Of a stretch of 64,000 nucleotides of DNA, positions 50,764 to 62,800 are shown piece by piece. Positions within the stretch are counted from its first letter, which is position 1, and each line of letters begins with the position of its first letter. The stretch comes from an uncultured Rivibacter sp. Lineage in GTDB: Bacteria > Pseudomonadota > Gammaproteobacteria > Burkholderiales > Burkholderiaceae. The notes under the pieces were generated by a model. That model searched no databases. It saw only the letters and a list, made by a program, of their open reading frames with translations, and had not been told where the DNA came from. Made by a program: the position numbers and the translations under genes. Where the stretch lies: the NCBI GenBank assembly GCA_946480925.1, contig CAMLLU010000023.1, positions 12,637-76,636 of the forward strand. The letters are read 5' to 3'.

Positions 50764-52242
50764 TCAGAACGGGAACGCGGGCGGCGTGTCCTTCACGGTG
50801 ATCCACTGCCACTGCGTGTATTCCTCGATGTCGGCCGGCCCGCCCACCGAGCCGCCGTTGCCGCCGATGCCGGGGCCGCCGAAGGGGTTGATGCACTCGT
50901 CGTTCACGGTCTGGTCGTTGACGTGGACCATGCCCGCGCGCAGCCGCTGGCCGATGGCCATGGCGCGGCCCACCGACTTGCCGATCACCGCCGCCGCGAG
51001 GCCGCCCTGGCTGTTGTTGGCCAGCTCCACCGCTTCGTCGTCGGTGCGGAAGGGGATGAGGTTGGCCACCGGCCCGAAGCATTCCTCGTCGAAGCAGCGC
51101 ATGCCGGGCTTCACGTTCGACAGCACCGTGGGCTTGTAGAACAGGCCTTCGTGCGTGCCGCCGGCCTCGAGCCTGGCGCCGGCCGCTACGCTGTCCTGCA
51201 CGATGGCGTCGAAGCGATGGAGCTGCTTCGAGTCGATCAGCGGGCCCAGCGCGACCTGGCCGCTCGCGCCGTCGCCCACCGGCAGGTGCGTGGCCTTGCC
51301 CACCATGCGTTGCTTGAAGGCTTCGTACACCGCTTCGTGCACGAGGATGCGGTTGGAGGCCATGCAGATCTGGCCCTGGTGGAACCACGCACCGAAGGCG
51401 GCGGCGCTGGCCGCTGCGTCGAGGTCGGCATCGTCGAGCACGATGAGCGCGTTGGCGCCGCCCAGCTCGAGCGACACCTTCTTCAGGTGGCGGCCGGCCA
51501 GCTCGCCGATGCGCCGGCCCACGCCCGGCGAGCCGGTGAAGGCGATCATCGGCACGCGTGCATCGCTCACCAGCGCTTCGCCCGCGGCCGCATCGCCCGG
51601 CAGCACCTGCAGCAGGCCTGCGGGCAGCCCGGCCGCTTCGAACACGCGCGCCATCAGGAAGCCGCCCGAGACCGGCGTGCGCGGGTCGGGCTTGAGCACC
51701 ACCGAATTGCCCAGCGCGAGCGCCGGCGCCACCGAGCGCAGGCCCAGGATGAGCGGGAAGTTGAACGGCGAGATCACGCCGATCACGCCGTGCGGCACGC
51801 GCCGCGCGATCGACAGGCGCCCCGGCACGCTGGGCAGCACGTGGCCCTGCGCCTGCATCGGCAGGGCCGCGGCCAGCTGGCACAGCGTGATGGCCTCGCG
51901 CACCTCGTGCTGGCCCTTGGGGATGATGGACCCCGTCTCGCGGGCGATGGCCAGCGCCAGCTCGTCGAAGTGCTGCTGCAGCACGGCCGCGGCGCGGTGG
52001 AACACGGCGGCACGCTCGCGCGGGCCCAGCGCGGCCCAGGCCGGCTGTGCGGCATGCGCACGGCCGATGGCGCCGGTCATGTCCTGCGCGCTAGCCATGC
52101 CCACGGTGCACAGCACTTCACCTGTGGCGGGCTCGATCACGTCGCGGCTGCCGCCGCGCGGCACGATCCATTCGCCGCCGTCATGGACGCGGCCGTTCCA
52201 CAGGGTGGGGTCGAGCAGGGAAAGGACTTCGGGGGCACCCAT
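50764..52242 (-). CDS. aromatic aldehyde dehydrogenase (benzaldehyde/coniferaldehyde type)
   Basis: The 492-residue protein has all ALDH motifs: SPFNFPLILGLRSVAPALAL, the Glu in VSLELGGANALIVLDDADLD, and the catalytic Cys in FHQGQICMASNRI. It is most like XylC-type benzaldehyde and vanillin dehydrogenases. It should oxidise the aldehyde made by the SDR. The ATG at 52242 sits 47 bp after a candidate sigma-54 promoter, and it is divergent from the XylR-like activator gene. Confidence 0.88.
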   Translation of the reverse strand: MGAPEVLSLLDPTLWNGRVHDGGEWIVPRGGSRDVIEPATGEVLCTVGMASAQDMTGAIGRAHAAQPAWAALGPRERAAVFHRAAAVLQQHFDELALAIARETGSIIPKGQHEVREAITLCQLAAALPMQAQGHVLPSVPGRLSIARRVPHGVIGVISPFNFPLILGLRSVAPALALGNSVVLKPDPRTPVSGGFLMARVFEAAGLPAGLLQVLPGDAAAGEALVSDARVPMIAFTGSPGVGRRIGELAGRHLKKVSLELGGANALIVLDDADLDAAASAAAFGAWFHQGQICMASNRILVHEAVYEAFKQRMVGKATHLPVGDGASGQVALGPLIDSKQLHRFDAIVQDSVAAGARLEAGGTHEGLFYKPTVLSNVKPGMRCFDEECFGPVANLIPFRTDDEAVELANNSQGGLAAAVIGKSVGRAMAIGQRLRAGMVHVNDQTVNDECINPFGGPGIGGNGGSVGGPADIEEYTQWQWITVKDTPPAFPF

Positions 52243-52288
52243 CGTTCGTGTCTCCTCTTGGCGAAATGGTTGATCCGCCGCAAGAGTT

Positions 52289-52303
52289 GCGAAGCGCGGG
52301 CCA
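52289..52303 (-). promoter_or_regulatory. candidate sigma-54 promoter (-24/-12)
   Basis: On the minus strand TGGCCCGCGCTTCGC keeps the invariant GG at -24 and GC at -12 with the correct spacing (consensus TGGCAC-N5-TTGC, two mismatches). It is 47 bp upstream of the aldehyde dehydrogenase ATG. Confidence 0.6.
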
Positions 52304-52432
52304 GCCGCTTCACATGTGCAGGCCGTGCAGGGGCGGCAGGGCCGTTCCACAGAGGGAGACCTCGGGACTTTCACCAATTCGCGTTCGCTGCAGTGCAGCA
52401 GCGCGAGGCTCGGTGTTTACCCGTGGGGTGAC

Positions 52433-52448
52433 TTGATGATTTGATCAA
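52433..52448. promoter_or_regulatory. candidate upstream activator site for the XylR-type regulator
   Basis: TTGATGATTTGATCAA resembles the TTGA-TCAA palindromes used by XylR/DmpR-type activators. It lies about 145 bp upstream of the candidate sigma-54 promoter, a usual enhancer distance, and 23 bp before the activator start codon, so it could serve autoregulation too. Confidence 0.5.
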
Positions 52449-52470
52449 CTCGCGCCGACACTGCCGACCC

Positions 52471-54327
<1,857 letters not shown>

Positions 54328-54497
54328 AGGATGGCAGCCATGAACGCATTGATGGCGGCCTGCAATGAAAGTACTCACAAAGCGAAACAAATCCGACTCC
54401 CTCCGGAGAGGGGATGTCCACGAGAACTCCATCACACGACCGATAAACTCCCGACCCAATTGGCGCCAAAGAGCGCAGGGGACACACAGGGAGTTCC

Positions 54498-54587
54498 ATG
54501 GCCAACAAAGATTCGCCGACCGCGTCGCAGCGACGTGGTGCCGCAAACGCTAGTCATCTCCTCGACGCACGTCGGAAGGCAAGCTGA
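54498..54587 (+). CDS. 29-residue small frame upstream of the unknown T6SS-linked gene
   Basis: ATG at 54498 is preceded by AGGGAG at proper distance and the frame encodes MANKDSPTASQRRGAANASH followed by LLDARRKAS. It ends 9 bp before the next gene. The product is basic and has no recognised family. It may be a leader, a true small protein or the remains of a longer gene. Confidence 0.35.
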   Translation: MANKDSPTASQRRGAANASHLLDARRKAS

Positions 54588-54596
54588 GCAGCGGCC

Positions 54597-55451
54597 ATGG
54601 GGCTCTACAAAGTCATCCGAGAAGACGGCAGCGTCGAATACACCGACGTGCCGTCCGGTGCCGGTCAAGTTGAAGCCGTGCGGCCTGGTGAGTCGAAGCA
54701 GGACGACGTCAAGCAGGCCGAGACGCTGATCCGCGAAGCGCAGAAACGCATCCCGAAGGTCGCGGACTACCTGGACTATCTCGACTACCTGCGGCACAAC
54801 AGCCCCATCCGGTTCGATCATGTGATGCATGAGCTGCGCCGGGAGGATCCGCAAACCTGGCTGAAGCTGCAGAAGCACCCGCAGTTCCGCCCTCTGCGTG
54901 AGACCGCTCTCGGCATCAAGGCCGGCAGCAACCTGCTCGGCGCCGGTGTGGGCTTGGCGACCGGCAAGTTCACCGGCAGCGTCGAGAAGTGGATGGAATC
55001 GACGCTGAAGGACCTGATGAAGCGGGACCGCTTCGGTCCGTATGCCGACGTGCTCGGCACCAAAGCATCGACGCTGCCAAGCAAGGCAACGACCCATTCC
55101 AACTCCCGCCTCGGTCAGTACCTGAAGGTGGAAGACCCGAAAGCGGCAGCCGCTGCCAAGGCGGCCGCCAAGGAGCTGGAGATGGCGAACTCCGGGTTGC
55201 GCGCCGCCGCAGGCGGCACCGTCGTGCGTGCGGTGGGACCAGTGGTTGACCTTGGCATCGGTGCACTGCGAGTCGAAACCCTTGCAGGCATCTCGTACAT
55301 CCAAGGCCAAAGACTGGCGCGTGACCTGGAGGAGCAGGGCATCCTGGACCAATACGAGGCCTATATGCTGCCTAGGATGATGGCAGCGAAGGAATTCGAC
55401 AAAGTCATCGAGATGATTCGTGCCGGCAAGGCGCGGGCGGAGGGGCGCTGA
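54597..55451 (+). CDS. unknown protein at the head of the VgrG island
   Basis: The 284-residue protein begins with a DUF4124-like strand motif (GLYKVIREDGSVEYTDVPSG) and continues with long helices and Gly-rich stretches (LGIKAGSNLLGAGVGLATGK at about 103-122, AAAGGTVVRAVGPVVDLGIG at about 203-222). There is no signal peptide. Helical, Gly-rich amphipathic segments occur in pore-forming toxins, but this is only suggestive. The stop overlaps the start of the first ankyrin gene, so the two are coupled. An effector role with ankyrin partner is conceivable. Confidence 0.55.
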   Translation: MGLYKVIREDGSVEYTDVPSGAGQVEAVRPGESKQDDVKQAETLIREAQKRIPKVADYLDYLDYLRHNSPIRFDHVMHELRREDPQTWLKLQKHPQFRPLRETALGIKAGSNLLGAGVGLATGKFTGSVEKWMESTLKDLMKRDRFGPYADVLGTKASTLPSKATTHSNSRLGQYLKVEDPKAAAAAKAAAKELEMANSGLRAAAGGTVVRAVGPVVDLGIGALRVETLAGISYIQGQRLARDLEEQGILDQYEAYMLPRMMAAKEFDKVIEMIRAGKARAEGR

Positions 55452-56209
55452 TGGCACGATGCCTTTACGCCGTCGCGCTGATGACTTTGCTGACCGGTGC
55501 TGCCATGCTGAGCGTGTCACTCACGCAGGCTGCAACTCCTGCTGAGTACATGGCCCCGGTGTGCGCGCATGTTGCAGAGAGGGTCTTCACGCCGCCTGGG
55601 CCCAAGGCGCGGCTGCCCGATGACGTGGTGCTTCGCACGATTTCAACGACTACGGACCGTGCTGCGTTGCGAGCGGCACTAGGACATGGCGACCCGAACG
55701 CGCAGCGTGGCAAACACGGTGCAACAGCGTTGACGCATGCCGTTGGCGTCGGCAACTGGAGCGCGGTGCAGGAACTGCTGGCGGTCGGAGCCGACGTCAA
55801 TCAGGCTGGCCGTCAAGGAGAGACGGCCTTCGAACTGGCGATATCACTCACGCGCTCTGACCTTGCCTGCCAGCTCGTCTCGCACGGCGCAACAGTTCCT
55901 TCTCCGACACAGCCGTTCCTCTACCTGCTGCCGGCCTCGGCACTGACCCAACGTGACGCAGACGCCGTGGCCTTCGCCCGACTGTTCCTGGAGGCAGGCT
56001 ATCCCGTCGATGCGCGCTTGCCGCCCGCGGACCAGACTGCGCTCCATGTGGCCGCCGAGACCGGCAAGGTCGAGCTGGCCAAGTACCTGCTGTCCCGTCG
56101 CGCCAACACCTCGCTCCGTGACGCACAGGGCCGCACGCCGTCCGATGTCGCCGAGGCCAACGGGCATTCGGCCATCGTGAAGTTGTTCGCCTCAGGCAAG
56201 GGGCGTTGA
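55451..56209 (+). CDS. exported ankyrin-repeat protein 1
   Basis: The 252-residue protein has a signal peptide (ALMTLLTGAAMLSVSLTQAA) and about four ankyrin repeats (HGATALTHAVGVGNWSAVQE, QTALHVAAETGKVELAKYLL, GRTPSDVAEANGHSAIVKLF). Exported ankyrin proteins beside T6SS or toxin genes are sometimes immunity proteins acting in the periplasm. It is coupled to the genes on both sides by one-base overlaps. Confidence 0.75.
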   Translation: MARCLYAVALMTLLTGAAMLSVSLTQAATPAEYMAPVCAHVAERVFTPPGPKARLPDDVVLRTISTTTDRAALRAALGHGDPNAQRGKHGATALTHAVGVGNWSAVQELLAVGADVNQAGRQGETAFELAISLTRSDLACQLVSHGATVPSPTQPFLYLLPASALTQRDADAVAFARLFLEAGYPVDARLPPADQTALHVAAETGKVELAKYLLSRRANTSLRDAQGRTPSDVAEANGHSAIVKLFASGKGR

Positions 56210-57435
56210 TGCGGCGCTGGCGTTCGACCTTGCTGGCACTGGTCTTTGCCTGGCAGACGAGCTTCCTTCAGGCGCAGCCGCCCGACTATCGGGAGCTCGC
56301 CGCCTTCATCAAATCAGGCCAAGCCGCGCAACTGAGGAAGGCGCTCTCGACCAGGACACGTCAGGACGTCAACGCCATCGGTCGTGCGGCGCTAATGCGT
56401 ATCGCCATTGCCGAAGGCAAGCCGGACACGGTCGCGGCGCTGCTGGAATGGGGCATCGACCCCAATCACGTGCTGCCGGGCAGGCAAGGGCCAGATGGTC
56501 CTTCTGCTCCGAGCCCGCTGCTGTACGCCATCAGTACTGGTGCCGGCTTGCCTGTTGTGAAGACGCTGGTTCGCGGAGGTGCAAAGCCGGACCTGCGCGT
56601 CGAGGGACAGCATCCGCTCGACCTCGCCGTGAGGCTGGGACAGCCGGATGTCGCAGCCTATCTGCGAGATGCGGGGGCCACCGGCAAGGGCACTGACAAC
56701 ACCGCAGACCAGCAGGCGACCCTTCTTCCGCCCGCGCTCCAGCGCGCCGCGCTGAAGGCGGACAACCGCGCGCTTCAACCGTGGCTGACTCCTGCCGCGC
56801 TTGCCGGCATGCAAGAGGCTGCCCGTGCCGAGTTGATGGCTACGTTGGTAGTCACGGGCAATGTCGACGGCCTGACGGCGGCCATTCGTGCGGGGCTCGA
56901 CCCGAACCTGGTGCTTCCCATTGAGGCGCACGGCGCCACGGTGCACATGACCGCGTTGAACTTCGCGCTGGGCGCGCCGGTCGACGACGCCGTCGCCTTG
57001 CGCCTCATCGCGCTTGGGACGAACGTCTCGGCCAAATCGGTCGACGACAACGCACCGCTGCTGACTGCCATCGTGGTGGGACGCCATGCGCTCGTCGAGC
57101 CGCTGCTCGTGCGAGGCGCTGACCCCAACGTGGGCGACACGCTCATTGGCGCGACACCGCTGATGGTGCTGCTTGGCACTGAACGCGACCACGCACGTGC
57201 AGTCGAGGTGGCTCGTACGCTCGTCGTGTGGGGTGGTCGCATCGACGCCACCTCGTCCACCGGCCACACGCCATTGATGATGGCCGCCCGGGCCGGCAAT
57301 GCGGCCGCCGTCCAGTGGCTGCTCGACGCGGGGGCCAACCAACGTGCCGCCACGCTGTCTGGCGACACAGCCTTGGGCCTCGCCGCCATGGGCGGCCACG
57401 ACCAAGTCATCCGCCTGCTGTCAGCACCTCGATGA
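56209..57435 (+). CDS. exported ankyrin-repeat protein 2
   Basis: The 408-residue protein has a signal peptide (MRRWRSTLLALVFAWQTSFL, then QAQPP) and seven or more ankyrin-like units, clearest at the end (TGHTPLMMAARAGNAAAVQW, LLDAGANQRAATLSGDTALG). The ATG at 56209 shares one base with the preceding stop. It is followed after 28 bp by vgrG, so the four genes from 54597 may be one transcript. A periplasmic protective or scaffold function is inferred. Confidence 0.75.
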   Translation: MRRWRSTLLALVFAWQTSFLQAQPPDYRELAAFIKSGQAAQLRKALSTRTRQDVNAIGRAALMRIAIAEGKPDTVAALLEWGIDPNHVLPGRQGPDGPSAPSPLLYAISTGAGLPVVKTLVRGGAKPDLRVEGQHPLDLAVRLGQPDVAAYLRDAGATGKGTDNTADQQATLLPPALQRAALKADNRALQPWLTPAALAGMQEAARAELMATLVVTGNVDGLTAAIRAGLDPNLVLPIEAHGATVHMTALNFALGAPVDDAVALRLIALGTNVSAKSVDDNAPLLTAIVVGRHALVEPLLVRGADPNVGDTLIGATPLMVLLGTERDHARAVEVARTLVVWGGRIDATSSTGHTPLMMAARAGNAAAVQWLLDAGANQRAATLSGDTALGLAAMGGHDQVIRLLSAPR

Positions 57436-57463
57436 GCTGACAGCGACTCCAGGGAGAACACAA

Positions 57464-59368
57464 ATGACCAACCTGAACGACGCCCTCGCGGCGATACAGG
57501 CCTTGCTGAACGGCCAGCAGAATGCCCGCCTGCTCGTGCTCGACTTCCCGCGCAAGGACGGCCCCAAGGCCACCCTGCTGGCGCAACGCCTGGACGCCTA
57601 CGAAGGTCTCTCGCGCGACTTCGTGTTCACGGTGGAGGTGCTGTCCGACGACGCCCGCATCCCGCTGAAGGACATGCAGGGCAAGAACGTCACCGTCCAA
57701 CTCGTGCGCCCGGACGGCGAGATGCGCTACTTCAACGGCTACGTCTTCGAGTTCCGCCTCGTCAAGACCGACGGCAACCTTGCCTTCTACAACATGGTGC
57801 TGCTGCCGTGGCTGGCCTACCTGCGGCTGCAGCACGACAACTACCTGTTCCACGACAAGACGCTGGAACAGCAGACCGAAGACGTCTTCGGCGACTACGA
57901 CCTTGCCGACTGGCGCGTCCAGCTCACCGGCCCCGACGAGCCGATGACCTGCGCCTGCCAGTTCGACGAGACCGACTACAACTACCTGCACCGCCGCTGG
58001 GAAGCCCGCGGCTGGCACTACCACTACGAGCACCGTGCCGACGGCCACACGCTCGTGCTCGGCGACAACAGCACCGTCGCCCAGCCCATCGACGGCCCCG
58101 ATGACGAAGTGCCCTGGCAGGCCGAGACCGGCTCCAAGGAAGAGGACGGCCTGCGCAACTGGACCCCGGTGCGCCGCATCGTGCAGGCCAGCGTCAGCAT
58201 GGCCGCCTTCGACTTCAAGAACCCCCGCCCCATGCACGTGGGCGTGCCCACCTTGAACCAGCAGGGCCAGGTGCTCAACAAGGAGCTCTACGAATACGCC
58301 GGCGCCTACGGCTTCAAGGACGCCGCGCACGGCGACCGCCTGGCACGCCAGCGCATGGAAGAAATCGAGGCCGGCGGCAAACACTTCGAAGCCGACGGCA
58401 ACGACCGCTACCTCCAGCCCGGCCGTTCCTTCACCTTGACCGGCCACTTCGACGCCCACGCCGCCAGCAACGAAGCCGAGCCCGGCGAGTTCCTCGTGCT
58501 CGAAGTCCGCCACGAAGCGCAGAACAACTACCTGCAAGGCCGTGGCGACACCGCCTACTACAAGAACAAGCTCAGCTGCATCCGCAAGACCATCCCATGG
58601 CGGCCCGGGCGCGAATACAACAGCTTCGACCCCAAAATCCACGGCCCGCAGACCGCCATCGTCGTCGGCCCTGAAGGCGAAGAAATCTACACGGACGAAT
58701 ACGGCCGGGTGAAGGTCCAGTACCACTGGGACCGCGTCGGCGAATACAACGAAAAGTCGTCCGCTTGGATACGCGTCTCGTCGGCCTGGACCGGCAACGG
58801 CTACGGCTTCATCGGCATTCCGCGCGTCGGCCAGGAAGTCATCGTCAACTTCCTCGACGGCAACCCCGACCGGCCCATCGTCACCGGGTGCGTCTACAAC
58901 GAACACAACCTGCCGGCCTGGGGCTTCCCGGAAGCGGCCCACCAGACCGGCATCCAGACCCGCTCGTCGCCGGGCGGTGGCGGCCATTGCGAGATGGTCA
59001 TCCACGACAAGGCCGGCCAGGAGCTCATCAACATCTTTTCGCAGAAAGACATGGTGCGCACCGTGCTGAACAACGACAGCACGGTCGTCGAAGGCCCGCA
59101 GCAGACCATCGCCGTCACCACCGGCACCCAGGTCACCACCGTCAAGAAGGCCGTCCAGCTCACCTCCGAGACCGAAGGCATCCAGCACGTCGCCAAGACC
59201 TGCTACGAAGTGGCGGCCCAGACCCAGCACATCATGCTCGAGGCCTCGACCGACATCATCCTCAAGGTCGGCCAGAGCACGCTGCACATGAGCCAGGACG
59301 GCTCCATCCTGCTCGAGGGCGTGACCGTCACCGTCAAGGGCTCCGGCAAGGTGGACATCAACCCATGA
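57464..59368 (+). CDS. vgrG: type VI secretion tip protein VgrG
   Basis: The 634-residue protein has the VgrG architecture: gp27-like N-terminal part (RLDAYEGLSRDFVFTVEVLS, CQFDETDYNYLHRRWEARGW), a gp5-like OB region (YTDEYGRVKVQYHWDRVGEY, SSAWIRVSSAWTGNGYGFIG) and a C-terminal beta-helix ending in [11 protein letters not shown]. The spike carries the PAAR-Rhs effector encoded two genes downstream. An AGGGAG ribosome binding site precedes the ATG at 57464. No effector extension is fused to it. Confidence 0.93.
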   Translation: MTNLNDALAAIQALLNGQQNARLLVLDFPRKDGPKATLLAQRLDAYEGLSRDFVFTVEVLSDDARIPLKDMQGKNVTVQLVRPDGEMRYFNGYVFEFRLVKTDGNLAFYNMVLLPWLAYLRLQHDNYLFHDKTLEQQTEDVFGDYDLADWRVQLTGPDEPMTCACQFDETDYNYLHRRWEARGWHYHYEHRADGHTLVLGDNSTVAQPIDGPDDEVPWQAETGSKEEDGLRNWTPVRRIVQASVSMAAFDFKNPRPMHVGVPTLNQQGQVLNKELYEYAGAYGFKDAAHGDRLARQRMEEIEAGGKHFEADGNDRYLQPGRSFTLTGHFDAHAASNEAEPGEFLVLEVRHEAQNNYLQGRGDTAYYKNKLSCIRKTIPWRPGREYNSFDPKIHGPQTAIVVGPEGEEIYTDEYGRVKVQYHWDRVGEYNEKSSAWIRVSSAWTGNGYGFIGIPRVGQEVIVNFLDGNPDRPIVTGCVYNEHNLPAWGFPEAAHQTGIQTRSSPGGGGHCEMVIHDKAGQELINIFSQKDMVRTVLNNDSTVVEGPQQTIAVTTGTQVTTVKKAVQLTSETEGIQHVAKTCYEVAAQTQHIMLEASTDIILKVGQSTLHMSQDGSILLEGVTVTVKGSGKVDINP

Positions 59369-59880
59369 GCGAGTCCACCCCCACCGCGCAACAGCCGGTC
59401 GCCGACGCACCGCGCGTTCTCTTCACCGAAGGCAGCGTGCAGCTGCCACCCGGCTACGAAGACCGCACCAGCAACGTCCTGGTGCCGGCCAACACCCAGG
59501 TCCAGCCCAACCTCAGCATTGCACGCGACTGGATGAAGCCCGGCGAGACCCTGGTCACCTACGTCGACCGCCAGCTCGGCCTGCTCAAATCCCAGCTGGC
59601 CGGCCATCGCGTCATCGTTCGTGAGCCGGTGCGGCTCGGCGCCGACGAGACCACCGCCCTCACCGGTGAACGCATCGACGCCTCGTACAAGAACGGCAAG
59701 CTCCTGGTCCACCAGCGCCAGGCCGCCTTCGAAGTGGCGCCCTCACGCGTGCTCGTGTTCACCGCGTCCAGCCTCAACGGTTTTCGTGTCGAGTTCGAGC
59801 AGCTGTGGGCCGAGTGGTTGGCCAGCTACCAGCCGCCCGCCGCCCCCGAGACTGCCGCCCCCTCCAACGACGGAGCCTGA
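59365..59880 (+). CDS. Eag-type T6SS chaperone (DcrB/DUF1795 family)
   Basis: The 171-residue protein has a DcrB-like fold ([60 protein letters not shown]). DUF1795 proteins between vgrG and a prePAAR-Rhs gene are known Eag chaperones, which shield the effector's transmembrane helices and load it on VgrG. It overlaps vgrG by four bases (ATGA) and lies 2 bp from the effector gene. Confidence 0.85.
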   Translation: MSESTPTAQQPVADAPRVLFTEGSVQLPPGYEDRTSNVLVPANTQVQPNLSIARDWMKPGETLVTYVDRQLGLLKSQLAGHRVIVREPVRLGADETTALTGERIDASYKNGKLLVHQRQAAFEVAPSRVLVFTASSLNGFRVEFEQLWAEWLASYQPPAAPETAAPSNDGA

Positions 59881-59882
59881 CC

Positions 59883-62800
59883 ATGGGAGAAGCTGCCCGC
59901 CTGGGCGACCCCATCGCCCACACCAGCGCGCTCGCTGGTTTCCTGGCCGGCGCCGTCATCGGCATCGCGCTGATTGCCACCGTCGCCTTCGCCACCTTCA
60001 CCTGCGGCTTCGGCGTCGCATTGCTGGCCGGACTGGCCGCCGGCATCGGTGCCTCGGCCATCCTCGGCCTCGGCGAAGCGATAGGGCGAATGTTCAGTTC
60101 ACCCAGCGGTGCCATCAACACCGGCTCGCCGAACGTCTTTATCAACGGCAAGCCCGCCGCCTTCGCCACGGCCAGCACCGTCTCGTGCAGCAAGGACAAC
60201 CCGACCCACGTGATAGCCGACGGCTCGGGCAACGTCTTCTACAACCGCCTGCCGGCGGCCCGCAAAGGCGACGCCACCACCTGCGACGCCAAGATCGATG
60301 CCGGCTCCGAGAACACCTTCGTCGGCGGCGGCACCGTGCGTTACCTTCCGGTCCAAGGCGAAGTGCCCGACTGGCTGCGCACTGCGGTGGACTGGGGCTT
60401 CGCGCTGGCTGGCCTGGTCGGCGGCTTGGCCGGCATGCTCAAGGCCGCCGGCGGCTTCTCGCGGGCCATGCTGCCGTGTGCCGCGAAGTTCACCGGCGGC
60501 TTCGCCATCGGGGAAGCCGTCGGCCGCGCCGTCATCGGCCCGGCGGTGCAGCGTGTCTACGGTGGCCTGTTCGGCCACCCGGTGGACGTCACCACCGGCC
60601 GCAAGCTGCTGCTCGCCACGGACGAGCTCGACTACGTCCTGCCCAGCCCCGTGCCGCTGGAGTGCGGCCGTTTCTATGCCAGCAACCTCACGCGTGTGGG
60701 TGCACTGGGCCCGGGCTGGGTGCTGCCCTGGGAGCTGCGGCTCGAACGCCGCGGCGGCCACGTGTGGCTCATCGACGCGCAAGGCCGCGAGAGCGGCTTC
60801 CCGCTCGTGCCCCCCGGCCACAGCACCTTCAGCGAAACCGAGCAGAAGTACCTCGTCTGCACCACCACCGGCCGCTACATCCTCCACGACCTCAGCGAGA
60901 CCTACTACGACTTCGGCGAGATGGAGTGGGGCGAGGCCGACGACACGGCACTGCTGCAGCGCATCGAAGACCAGAGCGGCCAGTGGCTGACGTTCGAACG
61001 CGCCCACCACAGCGAGCACGTGCGCCGCATCGTCAGCAGCGGCGGTCAGGAACTGCGCCTGTCTTACCTCCAGACGCAGGGCCGGCTCACCGACATCGAA
61101 CTCGTGCACGAGGGCAAGCGCCACGCGGTCGTGCGCTACGGCTACGACACCGACGGCCGCCTGGCCAGCGTCACCGATGCGCGCGGCCAGGTGACACGCC
61201 GCTTCGAATACGCCGACGGCTTGATGACCTCCCATGCCAACGCGCTCGGCTTCACCTGCTCGTATGCATGGCAGCACATCGGCGGCCAGCCGCGTGTGGT
61301 GCGCGCCAGCACCAGCGAAGGCGAGCAAGCCGTGTTCCGCTACGACCTCGAGGCCCGCCAGACCCGTGTGACCGACGAGCTCGGCCGCACCGGACAATGG
61401 ACCTACGACCCGCACTACCAGATCGTCGAATGCATCGACCTGGATGGCCAGTGCTACCGCACCGAGTACAACGACGCGGGCCAGCCCACGGTGCTGCAGC
61501 TGCCCGCCGAGGAAGGCCAGGAGCGCAAAGTCCTGCTCGACTACGACGACGCGGGGCGCATCGTGGCCGAGACCGACGTGCTCGGCCGTACCACGGCCAC
61601 GCGCTACCACCGCAACAGCCTGCGGCCCGAAGCCGTGACGCTGGCGGATGGCAGCGAATGGAAAGCCGAATACGACCATCTCGGCCGCCTGCTCAAGACC
61701 ATCGACCCGCTGGGCCACGAAGAACGCTACCGGTACCCGGAAGGCTCGGCCAGCCCGTTGCCCATGGCCCGCATCGACGCCAAGGGCGGCGAGAAGACCT
61801 TGCGCTGGAGCCGCAGCGGCCAGCTCACCGCCTACACCGACTGCTCGGGCAAGACCACACGCTACGAGTACGACGCGTTCGGCCACCTGGTGGCGGCGAC
61901 GAACGCGCTCGACCAGACCACGCGCATCGAGCGCCTGCCCACGGGGCAGGCCAGCGCCGTCGAGCTGCCCGATGGTGGCCAGGAGTCCTTCGAATACGAC
62001 GCCGCCGGGTTGCTCATCACCCACCACGACCGCGCCGGCCATGTCCGCCGCTGGTTGCGCAACGCCCGCGGCCAGGTGGTCCAGGCCATCGACGCCGCCG
62101 GCCGCCAGCTCGACTACCGCTACGACCCGCAGGGCCGGCTCATCGCGCTGGCCAGCGCCAGCGGGGCCTACGCCTTCGAGTACGACAGCGGCGACCGCCT
62201 CGTGCAGGAAACCCGCCCGGACGGCGTGCAGCGCAGGCTGCGCTACGGCGCCTTCGGCCAGGCGCTGGCGCAGCTGGACGTGGGCGCAGCACCGCAGCGG
62301 CCCGAACGCACGATGCACTTCGAGCGTGACGCGGCCGGGCGGCTGCTGGGCCACCGTACCGACACCGGCACCACCGCCTACACCTGGGACGACGGCGACC
62401 GCCTGCTGAAAGTGCAGAAGCGGCCCACCGAGGCCGGCAAGGCGCTGGGCGTGAACGCCAGTACCGTGAGCTTCCAGCACGACAAGGCCGGCCGGCTCCT
62501 CGCCGAGCAGGGACGCGACGGCATCGTGGGCTACGAGTTCGACGCGCTGGGCCATATGACAGCGCTGGACCTGCCCAACGAGCAGCGCATCGCCTGGCTG
62601 AGCTACGGCTCGGGCCACGTGCACCAGGTGCGCTGCGGCGAGCAGGTCGTGGCCGACATCGAACGCGACGACCTGCACCGCGAGGTGCTGCGCACGCAGG
62701 GGCGGTTGACGCTGGGGCTGGGCTACGACACGCTGGGCCGCACGACGTGGCAGTCGGCCGCGACGGACCCCAACACGCTGGGACCGCAACAGGGCCAGCT

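Noticed and set aside
57407..59410. A 667-codon minus-strand open frame
   Set aside because: It is antisense to vgrG, which has unmistakable spike-protein motifs.
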